Assembly (NCBI GenBank): GCA_035528395.1 | Contig: DATKYR010000109.1 | Coordinates: 1-64,000 of the forward strand | DNA length: 64,000 bases | DNA from: NIOZ-UU13 sp035528395 | GTDB taxonomy: Bacteria > Planctomycetota > Phycisphaerae > Sedimentisphaerales > Anaerobacaceae | Direction: 5' to 3' | In this document: in pieces, positions 8,621 through 17,430 of the stretch | Numbering within the stretch: the stretch's first letter is position 1 | Layout: every line of letters begins with the position of its first letter | Position numbers and translations under genes: made by a program | Notes under the pieces: generated by a model | The model's database searches: none | Told to the model about the DNA's origin: nothing | Seen by the model: only the letters and a program-made list of their open reading frames with translations

Positions 8621-10774
8621 TTACTCAATAATGAATTTGTCAGAGAAGGCCGGCACCGGCCTTTTACTGAATTTCTGAAAATAACCGACACATGTATCTC
8701 GCCAGATGATGGCGTCCTTTTCCTGTGTGGCCAGTTTTTCCTGAACGTGCAGGTATATTTCCTTGTCAATATGCTTTTCCAGGGCAACCCACTTCCGTCT
8801 CATCGCTTTTACGTAATTAACTCCCGTATGGTATCTATAGCACAGTTCCTCCCACAAAGCCCTGCCCGATTCCATTTTGCGGTCCCAGGGAACATGGTGG
8901 AACCAAAGCAGGTATTTTTCGGGACATGTCTCTATATTATCGAACCGCTCCCTCCAGGGCGGGAAATATTGACTTGTCGCATTGCTCCCAGAGGAACTTC
9001 GGTCAAATCCCAGGCCTGCACTGTCGGCACGATGATAATAAACGGAAGTCCAGTCTAATCGTGATGACCTTGCATAACCTGGTTGTGGCCCGTAATGAAA
9101 ACCCGCCTGCATAATATGATGGAGTCCTAACGGAGTCATATAGTTGATGCACGCCTCCCACGATCCCATCATCGTTGATTTGATTGTCCTGACAACGTCA
9201 CTATTCCGGCTCAGGGTCATGCAAATCCATTCTTCAGCGATTTCTTCACTGGAAAGGTTGTGGTCCCAGGCAAGGCGGCCAAAGGCATACCAGTTGGCCT
9301 GGCCAAAGAGATGCCCGCACCAATTACGGTCCGAGCCGGTATTGGCCACACCCGCAATACCGGTCATAGGGTAATCGTGCAAAGAACCATCCATGATCCC
9401 GGAAACATACGAGCCTCGACCCTTGGCGTAAGTGTCAAATTCCAGGTATTCCTTCCACATGGGTGCTAAAAAAACCAGATGCTTTGAATGTCCTAAGTAC
9501 TCCTGGGTAATCTGCAATTCCAGCATTAGAGGCGTCTTTGGCATAGCCCCAAACAATGGGTGAACCGGCTCGCGGGGCTGAAAGTCAATCGGGCCATTCT
9601 TGGTCTGGACAAAGACATTGGCACGGAACCGTCCATCCAGAGGGACAAACTCCTTGTAAGCCCGTTTAGCACGGTCGGCATCGACTTCGGCATCATATAC
9701 AAAGGCCCGCCACGTGACTATGCCGCCATAGGGAGCCAAGGCCTCGGCCAGCATATTAGCGCCATCGGCGTGGGACCTTTTGTAATCCTGCGGGCCGGGC
9801 ATACCCTCTGAATTGGCCTTTACCAGAAATCCGCCAAAATCGGGAATAGATTGATAGATTTCTTTGACTTTGTCTTTCCACCAATCTCGGACATCAGGAT
9901 CCAAAGGGTCGGCCGTTTCCAAAGTGCCAATGCCGCCCCTTCGACTATACCTATCGGAACTCGGCCGAAGTGGAGATGAAAAGCGAATAGAGAGAAACAG
10001 CTTTATGCCGTAAGGCCTGAACACATCGGCCAGTACTTTGAGTTTGGAAATATATTCGGGTGTCAAGATAATTGGATTGGCATTTACGCTATTAACCACC
10101 GTCCCATTGATGCCAAGAGAAGCATTAGCACGTGCATAATCTTTATATCGCGGGTCTGTAGTCTCCGGCAGTTCATTCCATTTCCACAGCGACTTACCTG
10201 CGTAACCCCGCTCTATCGATCCGTCCATATTGTCCCAGTGGTTCAAGAGCCGGTATTGAATTTTCGGTTTGGAGCAGATGTTTGCATCCGTGAGGGATTG
10301 CCCGTTTTGCATGAGCCTCAATAAATGAAAAGAACCGTACAAAAGACCTATATCCTCGTTTGCAGTGATTAATATTGATGGAATGCCTTTGATAGTGATA
10401 GACCGAATCAAATATCCTTCATGCCCTAAAGTCGCCAGCTCTTTGGACAAGTTTAATTCTTGTATGAGGACAGACTGTTTCGGTGTGCCAATAACAAGAG
10501 CTTTACTTGTAACAAGTGTGCTGTGTATAGGCAAATCGACTCCTAAAAGTCCGTCCAGTCCTTTTTTTACTTCCTCTCGAATAATGCGAAGCGTTTCAGA
10601 ATCGCCCTGAATTACAATAGAAGAAAAAGCCTGTTGGTATTCATTCAATATCGTTGCATCATCCAGCTTTCTGTAAGACATCCAGAGGTCGTAGCCATCA
10701 TCAGCACTCGCTATCGGACAAACTGAAACCACAATACATAGCACAAAGAACATATTCTGTAATGAGTATTTCAT
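8621..10774 (-). CDS. Secreted GH67 alpha-glucuronidase
   Basis: 717 aa from the ATG at 10774, chosen because GGAGTGG precedes it and a signal peptide (MKYSLQNMFFVLCIVVSVCP...ASA) follows. A longer in-frame start at 10882 would bury that signal. Residues about 30-170 are the N-terminal GH67 domain. The catalytic (beta/alpha)8 domain has GGFLVKANSEGMPGPQDYK (acid Glu323), then the IDFQPREP and LELQITQEYLGH segments that carry the Asp/Glu base pair of the family. The C-terminal domain continues to the end. It removes 4-O-methyl-glucuronate from xylo-oligosaccharide ends. It converges on GH26 and diverges from the second SSF gene, so it may be regulated separately. Confidence 0.93.
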   Translation of the reverse strand: MKYSLQNMFFVLCIVVSVCPIASADDGYDLWMSYRKLDDATILNEYQQAFSSIVIQGDSETLRIIREEVKKGLDGLLGVDLPIHSTLVTSKALVIGTPKQSVLIQELNLSKELATLGHEGYLIRSITIKGIPSILITANEDIGLLYGSFHLLRLMQNGQSLTDANICSKPKIQYRLLNHWDNMDGSIERGYAGKSLWKWNELPETTDPRYKDYARANASLGINGTVVNSVNANPIILTPEYISKLKVLADVFRPYGIKLFLSIRFSSPLRPSSDRYSRRGGIGTLETADPLDPDVRDWWKDKVKEIYQSIPDFGGFLVKANSEGMPGPQDYKRSHADGANMLAEALAPYGGIVTWRAFVYDAEVDADRAKRAYKEFVPLDGRFRANVFVQTKNGPIDFQPREPVHPLFGAMPKTPLMLELQITQEYLGHSKHLVFLAPMWKEYLEFDTYAKGRGSYVSGIMDGSLHDYPMTGIAGVANTGSDRNWCGHLFGQANWYAFGRLAWDHNLSSEEIAEEWICMTLSRNSDVVRTIKSTMMGSWEACINYMTPLGLHHIMQAGFHYGPQPGYARSSRLDWTSVYYHRADSAGLGFDRSSSGSNATSQYFPPWRERFDNIETCPEKYLLWFHHVPWDRKMESGRALWEELCYRYHTGVNYVKAMRRKWVALEKHIDKEIYLHVQEKLATQEKDAIIWRDTCVGYFQKFSKRPVPAFSDKFIIE

Positions 10775-10918
10775 ATCCACTCCAATCATCTGAAGAATGT
10801 TAATCGGATTCTCAGCCAAATTACCGGCATAAATTACTCTATTACTACAATATCTTAAGCCGTCCTGTTTCCAAAGATTCACTCACGTGACCTGATCTTA
10901 CAACGCTGCACGCGCTTG

Positions 10919-11044
10919 TCAAGTGCCATAGGGTTCCTTCATCCGGTCAATATCCGTTCGCAAGGTTGTGAACCTGTCTTTTTTGCCTTTTTCGACAACA
11001 CAGGTCACTGTTTCGTTGCAGTCGATGTCAAATCCGATATACTT
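10919..11044 (-). pseudogene. Relic of an IS110-family transposase N-terminus
   Basis: The minus strand reads KYIGFDIDCNETV, then CVVEKGKKDRFTTLRTDIDR, ending at a TGA at 10919-10921. This matches the start of IS110-type DEDD transposases, where the first catalytic Asp sits in the YIGFDID strand. Only about 41 codons remain, with no start codon nearby and no C-terminal part. It lies between the divergent GH67 and SSF genes. Confidence 0.6.
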
Positions 11045-11161
11045 ATCTATCGCGCACGGAAAAAGTGCGGGCATGTTTGAGTGCTGAAGACAATTACCCT
11101 AAAGGATAGTTTCGTCTGAAAATGCGGGCACGGCAACGAATTGGGAAAGGATTAGGAAATC

Positions 11162-12874
11162 ATGTTTGGAGTCGGTTGGATTGACTGGTTGGTACTGGTT
11201 TTCTATCTTGCAGTAATTGCGGTAATAGGGGTATCAGCCGCCAAGCGTGTACGCAACACCGCCAGTTTCTTCATCGGTGACCGAAAGTTTGGCAAAGTGA
11301 TGATGATGTTCTTCACGTTTGGCACCGGCACCCATTCCGACCAGGCTGTTAGTGTCGCCGCGAAAACGTATCGCTCCGGTGCTTCGGGTATCTGGTACCA
11401 ATGGCTGTGGTTGTTTTCAACGCCATTCTATTGGCTGCTGGCTCCGATATTCAGGCGAATGCGAGCTGTTACCATTGGAGACTATTTCTTTGCCAGATAT
11501 GACCGCGGTGTTGCCGGCCTGTATGCCGTGATGGGGATGCTGCAGTTGATGGTTAATATCGGCGTGATGCTCAAAGGCAGCAGTGCAATGATCACAGCCG
11601 TATCGGGCGGACAAATCAATCCGAGCATCGCCATTTGTGCAATGACGGTCGTTTTTATTATCTACGGTATCGCGGGCGGCCTAAGCGCCGCCATACTGAC
11701 GGATTTTGTTCAGGGGATACTTACCATTGTCCTTTCATTCTTGATTCTGCCTTTCGCCCTTTCGGCCGTAGGGGGGATGGCAGGCCTGCGCGAGAGCATA
11801 CAGAATCCGGATATGTTCAAGATTGTTGCCCCGGACGAAATCACGGCGTTTTATATTGCGGTCATCGCGTTCAATGGCTTGCTTGGCTGGGTAACCCAGC
11901 CTCACAGCATGGGCTTGGCCGCTGCGGGCAAAACCGAAATGGAAGGTCGTGTAGGTGTGATGTGCGGCATCCTGTTCAAACGGGTGTGCACTATTGCATG
12001 GGTGCTTACGGGACTCTGTGCAGTGGGACTATATGCCGGTAGGGATGTGGATGTCGACCATGTGTACGGCCTTATGGCCCATAGTCTGCTGCCTCAGATA
12101 GCACCGGGACTTATTGGTTTGTTCATCGCTTCAATGCTGGCTGCTGTAATGAGCTCCTGCGATGCTTTTATGGTCGCTTCGTCGGCACTATTTACCGAAA
12201 ACATTTATCGATCCATCTTAGTGAAAAATAAGACTGACAGACATTACACTATTGTCGGACGTATTGTCGCAGGAGTTGTTGTTATAGCCGGTGTCTTCTT
12301 TGCGTTCAGCCTGGAAAGTGTTGTGCAAGGCCTTGAAATATTCTGGAAAGTCTCGGCAATGATGGCCATCCCGTTCTGGCTGGGTCTTTTCTGGCGGCGT
12401 TCTACATCGACAGCCGCCTGGATATCGACTCTGTTAAGCTTTGCGGTGCTTTTGTTTACCAGCAGGCTCGAGATATTCGGCAATATCTTGTGGGACTTCA
12501 ACGCGTCACTGGCAGGCAAACTGCCGACCTTCATGTTGTTCGAAGGCAAGCTTTACCTGCCCTGGCAAATGATCCTATACATATCCGCGGGCTTTATCAC
12601 AGCCATTGTGGTCAGTCTGTTCACCAAACCGATTGAGAAGAAAAAACTGGACCGCTTCTATGAATGCCTGCGGACTCCTATTGCTCCAGACGAACCGGAA
12701 ACCGTGCCTTTTACCCTTCCTGACGGTATCGTACCGGCCCCACGCCGATCCTGGTTTAAGCACCCTGATTTTGAAATCTCCAAACCGAGCCTTATCGGCG
12801 TTGTTGGTTTTATTGCCGGTTGGGTTGCAGTAGCGATGTTAATCGGCTCCTTCTTCTGGATAATCAAACAATGA
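11162..12874 (+). CDS. Sodium:solute symporter (SSF family), second copy
   Basis: 570 aa, about 13 hydrophobic segments, with the SSF opening WLVLVFYLAVIAVIGVSAAK and RNTASFFIGDRKFGK. It differs from the symporter at 2996: the conserved region runs FFTFGTGTHSDQAVSVAAK, a form seen in SSF proteins near glycosidases. AGGATTAGGA precedes the ATG. It stands alone on the plus strand between GH67 and the CE12/GH43-like fusion, both minus. The substrate is unknown. Xylan- or pectin-derived uronic acids or oligomers are an inference from the neighbours. Confidence 0.85.
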   Translation: MFGVGWIDWLVLVFYLAVIAVIGVSAAKRVRNTASFFIGDRKFGKVMMMFFTFGTGTHSDQAVSVAAKTYRSGASGIWYQWLWLFSTPFYWLLAPIFRRMRAVTIGDYFFARYDRGVAGLYAVMGMLQLMVNIGVMLKGSSAMITAVSGGQINPSIAICAMTVVFIIYGIAGGLSAAILTDFVQGILTIVLSFLILPFALSAVGGMAGLRESIQNPDMFKIVAPDEITAFYIAVIAFNGLLGWVTQPHSMGLAAAGKTEMEGRVGVMCGILFKRVCTIAWVLTGLCAVGLYAGRDVDVDHVYGLMAHSLLPQIAPGLIGLFIASMLAAVMSSCDAFMVASSALFTENIYRSILVKNKTDRHYTIVGRIVAGVVVIAGVFFAFSLESVVQGLEIFWKVSAMMAIPFWLGLFWRRSTSTAAWISTLLSFAVLLFTSRLEIFGNILWDFNASLAGKLPTFMLFEGKLYLPWQMILYISAGFITAIVVSLFTKPIEKKKLDRFYECLRTPIAPDEPETVPFTLPDGIVPAPRRSWFKHPDFEISKPSLIGVVGFIAGWVAVAMLIGSFFWIIKQ

Positions 12875-13058
12875 GTCGCTATGGATAAGACAGGGTCGGT
12901 TCCAGCGTTCAACAGCGATGGACCCGTGTTTTCCTATCGCTCCATATCGAGGTTTCACATTCCGGTGGTTCAATAGCGCTGCAAAAGAATCTCCTGTAAA
13001 GGCAACCGACTACACATGGTGTATTATTAACCGGTTAGAACATGAGAATCTTACTGCT

Positions 13059-14819
13059 TCATTTTTTCTTAATAATCGGTTGCAGTTGGATGTACGTTGG
13101 TTTGTCGCGGTCGCAGGTAAGCTGGCCATCCTTATATTCGAGCTCAACGACCTGAATCGAGCTGCGCCGCTGTCCGTAAAGGTCGTTTTTCGGAGTATTA
13201 TTCTGTCTGCCCGGATGCGTAAAATAGAAAAGGAATGCACGGTTGCGGCTTACCACCACATCCGGATGGCCGCCCTTGACTTTGTCATCGGGGCCTTTTC
13301 CAGGCTCTTCGAGCAGATTCTTTGCCTGTCGCGTCCACTTCAGACAGTCATCCGATTTATAAACGCCGAGGCCTTTCCAAACGTCAACAACCATCCAGTA
13401 ACAACCTTTCCAGCGGAAGACCTTTGGCCCCTCGCCCGGGCGTTCGCCCATCGCCTTACCGCGGTCCTCCCACTTGTACAGGTCGGGACTGTCGGCATAG
13501 TAGATCGATTTATGATCGACCTCGTTGTTGTACCACATTCGCCATGTGCCGTTTGGCAGCCGAATGACGCAGGCATCGATAGACCTGTTGGAAGAAAGCT
13601 TCAGCGTGGACTCATATTTCCAGTTCAGTAGATCCTTGCTCGTCAGGTGTATGATATCGCGCGGGTGCGACCAATCGGTGAAAATCCCCGGCACAAAAGT
13701 CAGGTACATATGGTAAGTACCACCGTGCTCAATAACCTCCGGTGCCCAATAGCTGTATTCGTCCTGGCCGTAGTTAATATTTGCCGTACCCCTGTATTTC
13801 CAGGTAGCACCGTCGTCCGAGGACTCCGCGATGCCGATGTGTGTACCATGGACCCAGGTCACGCCTGGTGTGTTAGGTACATTTGCACGGCGATTGGTGT
13901 AAAACATAAACCACTTGCCCTCAGCATGATTCCAACAAAGCACAGGATCGGCTGCTCCATCATGCACGGGGTCTCGAAACAGCGGCTTGGCTGCGAGCTT
14001 GCCCAGCATCATCGGCCCTTCCGGTGCCAGCTCTTTTGTTAGACGCGGTTCGATCTGCATCAGCTCCTGCATAACCAGATGCGCCATCATGCGGGCGCCT
14101 TTTTCGTTGAAGTGTGTACGATCCTGTGGCGCGTTTGCCACGACGTCGTTGGCGGCTGTGCCGAGTTGTTCGTAGAGCCTGCCGCTCGAAGCGTTCAGGT
14201 CAATCACGTCCACTTTCTTCTCCGCTGCGACTGCTTTCATCGCATTTGCATAGGGAAGCAGACTGTTGTTCAACTTGCCGCTCGAGCTATACGTCCGCCG
14301 TTGCACCGGAGTCACGAGGATAGGCGTCGCACCAATCGCCCGAGTCTCGTCAATATAGCGCCGCAAATAGTCCTGAAAATCCGTGGCGGCATCAGTCGAC
14401 TCCGGTTTGCCCGGATCATGCGAATCATTATGGCCGAACTGAATCAGCAGAATGTCAGGTTTGGCCTCCAGCGTCTTCGCCCAAAGCCCTTCATTGATGA
14501 ACGTTTTCGTGCTCCTTCCGCTCTTGGCGAGATTGACCACGTTTACTGTATCCTTGAAATAGTCCTGGATATATTGTCCCCAGCCGCGGCAGGCATGTTC
14601 CGGGGGATATTCACAAACCGTCGAGTCGCCAATGATTACTAAGCGCAACGGTGTCTCGACCGACCACAGAGGCGTGACACTACTGAGCAACGAAATCAAC
14701 AAGTAAAAGCAAAGGGCAGTTACGAAACGCCTCCTCAGCAAGACGCTCTGCATCAAGATAGTTGGTTCTGTAGATTGTGGGAAAAAACCGCTCCTCAATG
14801 CAGTGTGTGTGGTCTTCAT
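13059..14819 (-). CDS. Secreted CE12-like rhamnogalacturonan acetylesterase fused to GH43-like beta-propeller
   Basis: 586 aa from the ATG at 14819, preceded by AAGGAG; a longer reading to 14915 has no ribosome site. After a hydrophobic export segment (about residues 30-53) comes an SGNH hydrolase: LRLVIIGDSTVCEYPP (block I Ser), GHNDSHD (block III Asn), and DRTHFNEKGARMMAHLVMQE (block V Asp/His). This is family CE12. The second half, from about residue 275, is a five-bladed propeller of the GH43/GH117 type: FRDPVHDGAADPVLCW with a candidate catalytic Asp, SYWAPEVIEHGGTYHMYLT, SIDACVIRLPNGTWRMWYNN and GGHPDVVVSRNRAFLFYFTH. One protein would deacetylate and trim side chains of rhamnogalacturonan. 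The propeller's specificity is unknown. Confidence 0.85.
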   Translation of the reverse strand: MKTTHTALRSGFFPQSTEPTILMQSVLLRRRFVTALCFYLLISLLSSVTPLWSVETPLRLVIIGDSTVCEYPPEHACRGWGQYIQDYFKDTVNVVNLAKSGRSTKTFINEGLWAKTLEAKPDILLIQFGHNDSHDPGKPESTDAATDFQDYLRRYIDETRAIGATPILVTPVQRRTYSSSGKLNNSLLPYANAMKAVAAEKKVDVIDLNASSGRLYEQLGTAANDVVANAPQDRTHFNEKGARMMAHLVMQELMQIEPRLTKELAPEGPMMLGKLAAKPLFRDPVHDGAADPVLCWNHAEGKWFMFYTNRRANVPNTPGVTWVHGTHIGIAESSDDGATWKYRGTANINYGQDEYSYWAPEVIEHGGTYHMYLTFVPGIFTDWSHPRDIIHLTSKDLLNWKYESTLKLSSNRSIDACVIRLPNGTWRMWYNNEVDHKSIYYADSPDLYKWEDRGKAMGERPGEGPKVFRWKGCYWMVVDVWKGLGVYKSDDCLKWTRQAKNLLEEPGKGPDDKVKGGHPDVVVSRNRAFLFYFTHPGRQNNTPKNDLYGQRRSSIQVVELEYKDGQLTCDRDKPTYIQLQPIIKKK

Positions 14820-14936
14820 TTTCTTCAACTCCTTCAGTCCTATCATGGCTTTAGCAGCCGTTATAGCTTTATGATACCACCCAGGCGCCGGCAAGCGGAA
14901 AGACAATTGCGGCACAAAACCTCTGTTTTATTCTGC

Positions 14937-17147
14937 TTAGGGCATGCGCTTAAGTCCCTCCCAACGTATATTCCATTTTCCATTGTCCGGAAACCCGGGC
15001 GACGGACGGTCGGGACAGCCGTCCCAGCCTGCCGCCATCATCGCAACAGCAGTGAGTAAGCCGCCGTTTCCCGGCAAATACAGAGGCAGCCGGGATGACT
15101 GGAAGTTGTGTCCATTGGCCAGGTACCGGTTCTTTTGCGATTCGATGAACAGCGCATCTACGGCCTTTTCCGGTTCGCCCAGACGAGCCGCGGTCATCGC
15201 CAGCATCGGATAATCCCAGCCCCATGTGCTCTTCCAGTCCCACGTTCGCATTACATTGTCGAACGTTCGTTTCATTGTGTTCGGATCGATCAGCGGAGTT
15301 TGAGGAACGAATCCGAGTGCCGCCACCATGGAAGGATGGTCGCGGTAGATTGTATAAGGCGGGGTCTCGATTCCCGTATAGACTCCGTCACGGATAGTCG
15401 GACGTGACAATAGCCGCATCACCCGATCCCATTTGACGTCACGTTCCAGGCCAAGCCGCTGCCGCCACCTTTGTGCGATTTCCAGTCCCCAATACCAGTA
15501 AGCGAGTTCGAAGGTGGGATTAAGGTTTCGTGCGCGGTCACGTCCGTAGCTTTCCTGCGCCGGGATCAACGCCGGGCCCAGCGAAAAACGTTGGCCGCTT
15601 TCATCCCAGACCGGATACGAAGCCATAAACTCCGCCGTCTCAAAGACAATCTGCCGGTATCGCTCCAGGGTTTCGCGATCTCTGTGAGCACGGTGACACA
15701 ACTCGGCATAGTAAATCGGATGCGGCTGCTGCCAGATAAGAAATACTCCGACCGTGCTCGGACTGTCACGTCCGTCCGGTGAAACCATTTTCGGCCAGCG
15801 GGCACCTCCATATCCCTGGAGTTTCGAAGTGGCTTTCGCCATAGGGAGAATCGACTGGTACCAGGGCAGGCTGCGCTCCAGCAGCTCCAGCCGATCCCAC
15901 AAGGCGAAATGCACTGCGTGCCACCAGTGCATTTCCAGGTGAAACTTGCCGTACCAACTGTTGCAAACGAGCCCGGTCTCTTGCGGCGGACGAGAGCCCG
16001 AGCATTGGATAGCGGTCAGATACTGCGAGAGCACTACCCTGCGCTCAAGTTCCGCAGCGCGCGAATCTGTGCATCCTGAGAAATCAATCGCACCGCCGCT
16101 CATCCAGAACTGCCTCCAGTGACGGCCGGCCTCTGCACAAACTGTCTGAAAATCGGGTAGTGGTTCGGCAATCTCTATTGGAGAAAAGGCAAATACAATC
16201 TCCAGAGGTTGACCGTCCTCACTCAAGATATCATATTTATGCTGTGATTCGATTCGGATATTGCCTCCCGATGACCAGCAAACATGTACATAGTAATGGT
16301 CGTCGTCAAGTATCCGGACAAAATCAGCCCCTCTGCGCTCGATCCGATGTCGCGTTGTATGGCTTTGCGGATTATTCCAATCCGCTGCATCGCCCCAATC
16401 GGCTTTCCCATACGGAAACGCCAGAGAGACCAGCAAGCGTTCTTGTCGCAGCAGCGGTGATTCAATGCGGACTGCCAGCAGGTCACGCTCCGGATGACAC
16501 ACCGTCTCAACCTCTACTGGTCGGCCCTCGGTTTCGAATCGGCTTCTCAGCAATCCCGTCCACAAATCCAGAGTCTGTAGAGTGTGTGTCAGCTCATCTA
16601 TGCCTACTAATGAGCCATCGGCTTTAGTAATTCGCAATCCGATTTGTCCAAGGTCTAAACGGTGCGGATTAACACGCAGCCAGGATGCAGCCGGAGAATA
16701 CGTGCCGGAGTAGTCTTTGTCTGAGGCATAGGGGACCTTGCGCCCTGCCACCACATAGTCGTCAAGAATATCCGCCAGCTTGTACCCATTTGGATTTGGC
16801 ATCGTATGCCAGCCCCATTGAGACTGTGTACCCAAAGCCATGCCCTGCTGATGGTATTCTGGATATGTCTGAAGTCCCGTGATATCGGCTGTAAAGGCGA
16901 ACTCACCGTTTCCGACGCTGAGCGGTGTCAGCGAGTCGGCGGTGCTCAGGGTGACATTGTGTCGCCTGACCAGTGCCCGGCGATCTATGGGACGCATTGA
17001 AGGAACCTTAGAGTCAACCTTCGACGGGTTAACCGGGACGCGAGCTCGTTGGGCAGCGGACTGTGGGGTATTCTTTGCGATTACAGCAGAACCCAAAGCA
17101 CAGCACACCCATACTCCAAGTATGATTTCTCGGCTTGCAGTTCTCAT
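14937..17147 (-). CDS. Secreted six-hairpin glycosidase (GH65/GH95-like)
   Basis: 736 aa from the ATG at 17147, where GGAAAGAG is correctly spaced; upstream in-frame ATGs have none. The signal peptide covers about residues 1-25. An N-terminal beta-sandwich includes LSVGNGEFAFTADITGLQTY and WGWHTMPNPNGYKL. From about residue 360 an (alpha/alpha)6 barrel follows, with NSWYGKFHLEMHWWHAVHFA, GARWPKMVSPDGRDSPST and NPTFELAYWYWGLEIAQRW. The Glu in FHLEMHWWH lies where GH65-like enzymes place an acid. I recognise the fold but not the substrate. Neighbours suggest pectin side chains (fucose, rhamnose or galactose). Confidence 0.75.
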   Translation of the reverse strand: MRTASREIILGVWVCCALGSAVIAKNTPQSAAQRARVPVNPSKVDSKVPSMRPIDRRALVRRHNVTLSTADSLTPLSVGNGEFAFTADITGLQTYPEYHQQGMALGTQSQWGWHTMPNPNGYKLADILDDYVVAGRKVPYASDKDYSGTYSPAASWLRVNPHRLDLGQIGLRITKADGSLVGIDELTHTLQTLDLWTGLLRSRFETEGRPVEVETVCHPERDLLAVRIESPLLRQERLLVSLAFPYGKADWGDAADWNNPQSHTTRHRIERRGADFVRILDDDHYYVHVCWSSGGNIRIESQHKYDILSEDGQPLEIVFAFSPIEIAEPLPDFQTVCAEAGRHWRQFWMSGGAIDFSGCTDSRAAELERRVVLSQYLTAIQCSGSRPPQETGLVCNSWYGKFHLEMHWWHAVHFALWDRLELLERSLPWYQSILPMAKATSKLQGYGGARWPKMVSPDGRDSPSTVGVFLIWQQPHPIYYAELCHRAHRDRETLERYRQIVFETAEFMASYPVWDESGQRFSLGPALIPAQESYGRDRARNLNPTFELAYWYWGLEIAQRWRQRLGLERDVKWDRVMRLLSRPTIRDGVYTGIETPPYTIYRDHPSMVAALGFVPQTPLIDPNTMKRTFDNVMRTWDWKSTWGWDYPMLAMTAARLGEPEKAVDALFIESQKNRYLANGHNFQSSRLPLYLPGNGGLLTAVAMMAAGWDGCPDRPSPGFPDNGKWNIRWEGLKRMP

Positions 17148-17430
17148 AAGATCTCTTTCCGAGGCGGCCATGGCTGCATCCGATATTCTTCGGTGTACTG
17201 CCCTTCTGCGGACAGTCAACTCCCGATAAATAAGTCCTGCAACTGTGGCAACTCTTAGCGACCCGATTTAACTCTTGAATTCCTTTTCGTCACAGAGTCT
17301 TTCTATGAAGACAGTCTAACTAAAATCCTTTTCATTTCAAGTATTTTGAGTACAATCCAATATTGTCGAGCTGTCTGCATGAGTTTTTGCATAGTAAGGG
17401 TAGAATACAGGTAAACACCCGGAGGCCTCT

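Noticed and set aside
12918..13631. 237-codon plus-strand frame opposite the CE12/GH43-like gene
   Set aside because: Antisense to the propeller half, with no domain, signal or ribosome site.
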